Below, one piece after another: positions 62,602 to 64,000 of a stretch of DNA of 64,000 nt (the first letter of the stretch is position 1; every line of letters starts with the position of its first letter). Source of the DNA: Caprimulgus europaeus. Lineage: Eukaryota; Chordata; Aves; Caprimulgiformes; Caprimulgidae. A program made the position numbers and the translations under genes. The notes beneath the pieces were generated by a model. The model was not told where the DNA came from. It saw nothing but the letters and a program-made list of their open reading frames with translations, and made no database searches. The stretch covers positions 14,205,686 to 14,269,685 of the forward strand of contig OU015534.1 of NCBI GenBank assembly GCA_907165065.1. The letters are read 5' to 3'.

Positions 62602-64000
62602 ATTCTGGTACTTAAGGAAATGTTTTAAGTAACAGAACCATAGAATGCAGAAAACAGACCATCTTGCACTTTAAACAATGCTGAGATGTATTAAAAGTAA
62701 CCATTTTAATGCAAGAGAAAGCAAAAACATTGATACAGGGGAAAAAGCCGTAGATTCAGCTTTTAGTCTACACCATATAGCTGAATGCAAATATATATTG
62801 CAGATAATCTGTTAAAATAATCCATTTATGTGGCTGTTGACCTGGATTGAGGGAATGGATAACCTGGTTATTTTTCTTTTCGGTTTGAACTTTAATCATA
62901 TTTCAGATTGTTCCTTAATAAGAAATATTTTTTTTTCGGCACTGTTCTCAAAATTAGCTGTGATCAATTTATTTTAAAATGTGAAAAGAACAAAAATTAA
63001 AACTTAGTAATTACACTGTAGAAACTATTTTCTTTAAAAAACTTAGTAGACTTGATTGTATTAAAATAATTGGTATATTTTTCCAGATGTACTACACGAT
63101 TGTACATTTCAGGAAATGGATGTGACAAGCCATTTTGTTGCTTTTTCCTGTGATATAAAATTGTCTGTTTTATCCTTTGCTAAATTAAGAATTCATTCTT
63201 GCATGAGCATACTGTATCAGTAGATAATTAGAGGATGACAGCTGAAAAGGGAGACCCTCCAAAAATGTATTTCATACGATAGATGCAAGGCAGTTTATTT
63301 TATACAAATTATACATGAACACAGAGTGAATAAACTAGTTTGGAAAGCAATTTTAAATTGCCCAATGCATGAAGAAATAACTGGCTTCCTAGTCCTCAGA
63401 AGATTTTTAACTGATATATTCACAAATAACTCCAGCCATATCAGAATGTTCAAAAGTTTTCAAAAGTATTAACTATTAAGTTAATAGTTAATTTGAGACT
63501 AATAGAAAACTGAAGACATTATGTTCATCACATCTGCTATTTTACTTTATTTTTCCTGTATCTAGACAGAATTTTATTTATTTTGCCATATACCTAAGAG
63601 AAGTCTGTTCATTTCTCCTGTCCTTATTCCACTATCCTGTATATCATCAAAGCCAATCTGACTCTTTATGTACGTCTGGGAACATTCATGATGAAAAAAT
63701 GAGAGCTGCTATAAAGATTCTTTAAAGGTTTTGATTTTTTTTTTATTTTATATATGCAACGTGTTCCACATTAATCATAAACTTGCATCTTTAATAAACA
63801 TGATGTTTTAATAAACTAATAAAAATGTTTGAGTTAAATATAGAACATAAAGAATGTGGCATGTATTTAATGATTATTGTTTTGGCCTGTTCAAAAATGT
63901 TTTCTGCAAAATGTAAGAACCATGTTGTAAACTCTTTTGTCTGAGGAGCCTTATTACACTCCGATGATTCCAAAGCATGTATATGATGTGTCTGGGTTGA
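62601..64000. other. Unique AT-rich noncoding DNA
   Basis: No gene or transposon recognised up to the window edge. It contains the inverted repeat at 63468-63492. Confidence 0.5.
63468..63492. repeat. 25-bp palindrome with 12-bp arms
   Basis: ATTAACTATTAA (63468-63479), a single G, then TTAATAGTTAAT (63481-63492): the arms are exact reverse complements. It is fully AT apart from three positions (one C, two G), includes GTTAAT-type HNF1 half-sites, and could form a cruciform. No function is shown. Confidence 0.7.

Noticed and set aside
1-64000. CRISPR arrays, operons, tRNA or rRNA genes
   Set aside because: No regularly spaced direct repeats, no clustered co-directional genes and no tRNA/rRNA signatures were seen; the DNA is vertebrate in character.

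Overview
The window looks like a stretch of bird nuclear DNA, most likely from Neoaves. The evidence is the repeats: two clear CR1 retroposon 3' ends (about 25128-25370 on the minus strand, 52853-53050 on the plus strand), a weaker third one (59455-59520), and a complete solo LTR of an avian ERVL-type (class III) endogenous retrovirus at 51726-52320, bounded by the 5-bp target-site duplication GCAAG. The DNA is AT-rich (roughly mid-thirties percent GC, judged by eye) and full of homopolymer runs. It has no ribosome-binding sites, operons or dense long ORFs, so it is not prokaryotic.

No confident protein-coding gene is present. Open frames are short, unordered and found on both strands, as expected by chance in AT-rich DNA. 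Two stand out. The 156-codon frame at 16030-16500 carries a peptide resembling the conserved core of hAT-family DNA transposases and is read as a decayed transposon. The segment 54583-54777 has an exon-like shape (polypyrimidine tract plus AG, 195 bp open in one frame, then GT), but its peptide is not recognised. The window is therefore most simply a gene desert or the interior of a very large intron.

Layout. 1-15999: AT-rich unique sequence with a palindromic ancient-repeat copy (about 10985-11085), a 39-bp tandem duplication (12424-12501) and T/G-rich low-complexity tracts. 16030-16500: hAT relic. 16501-25127: unique sequence with a GC-elevated block (20220-20980) and a hairpin plus three AP-1-type sites (23358-23464). 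25128-25370: minus-strand CR1. 25371-51720: mainly unique DNA with A/C-rich islands, hairpins at 34231-34264 and 38646-38685, and a low-homopolymer block at about 41190-42210 that could be conserved noncoding DNA. 51721-53060: the youngest mobile DNA, a solo LTR followed by a CR1 tail. 53061-64000: unique sequence with the exon-like segment, ancient repeat fragments, a weak CR1 tail and an (ATAC)n/(AT)n microsatellite at 62519-62600.

Nothing here forms a gene system. The most useful objects are the dated retroelement insertions, the hAT relic, the exon-like segment and a few structured or motif-rich noncoding elements. All family names rest on recognition by eye, without database searches.
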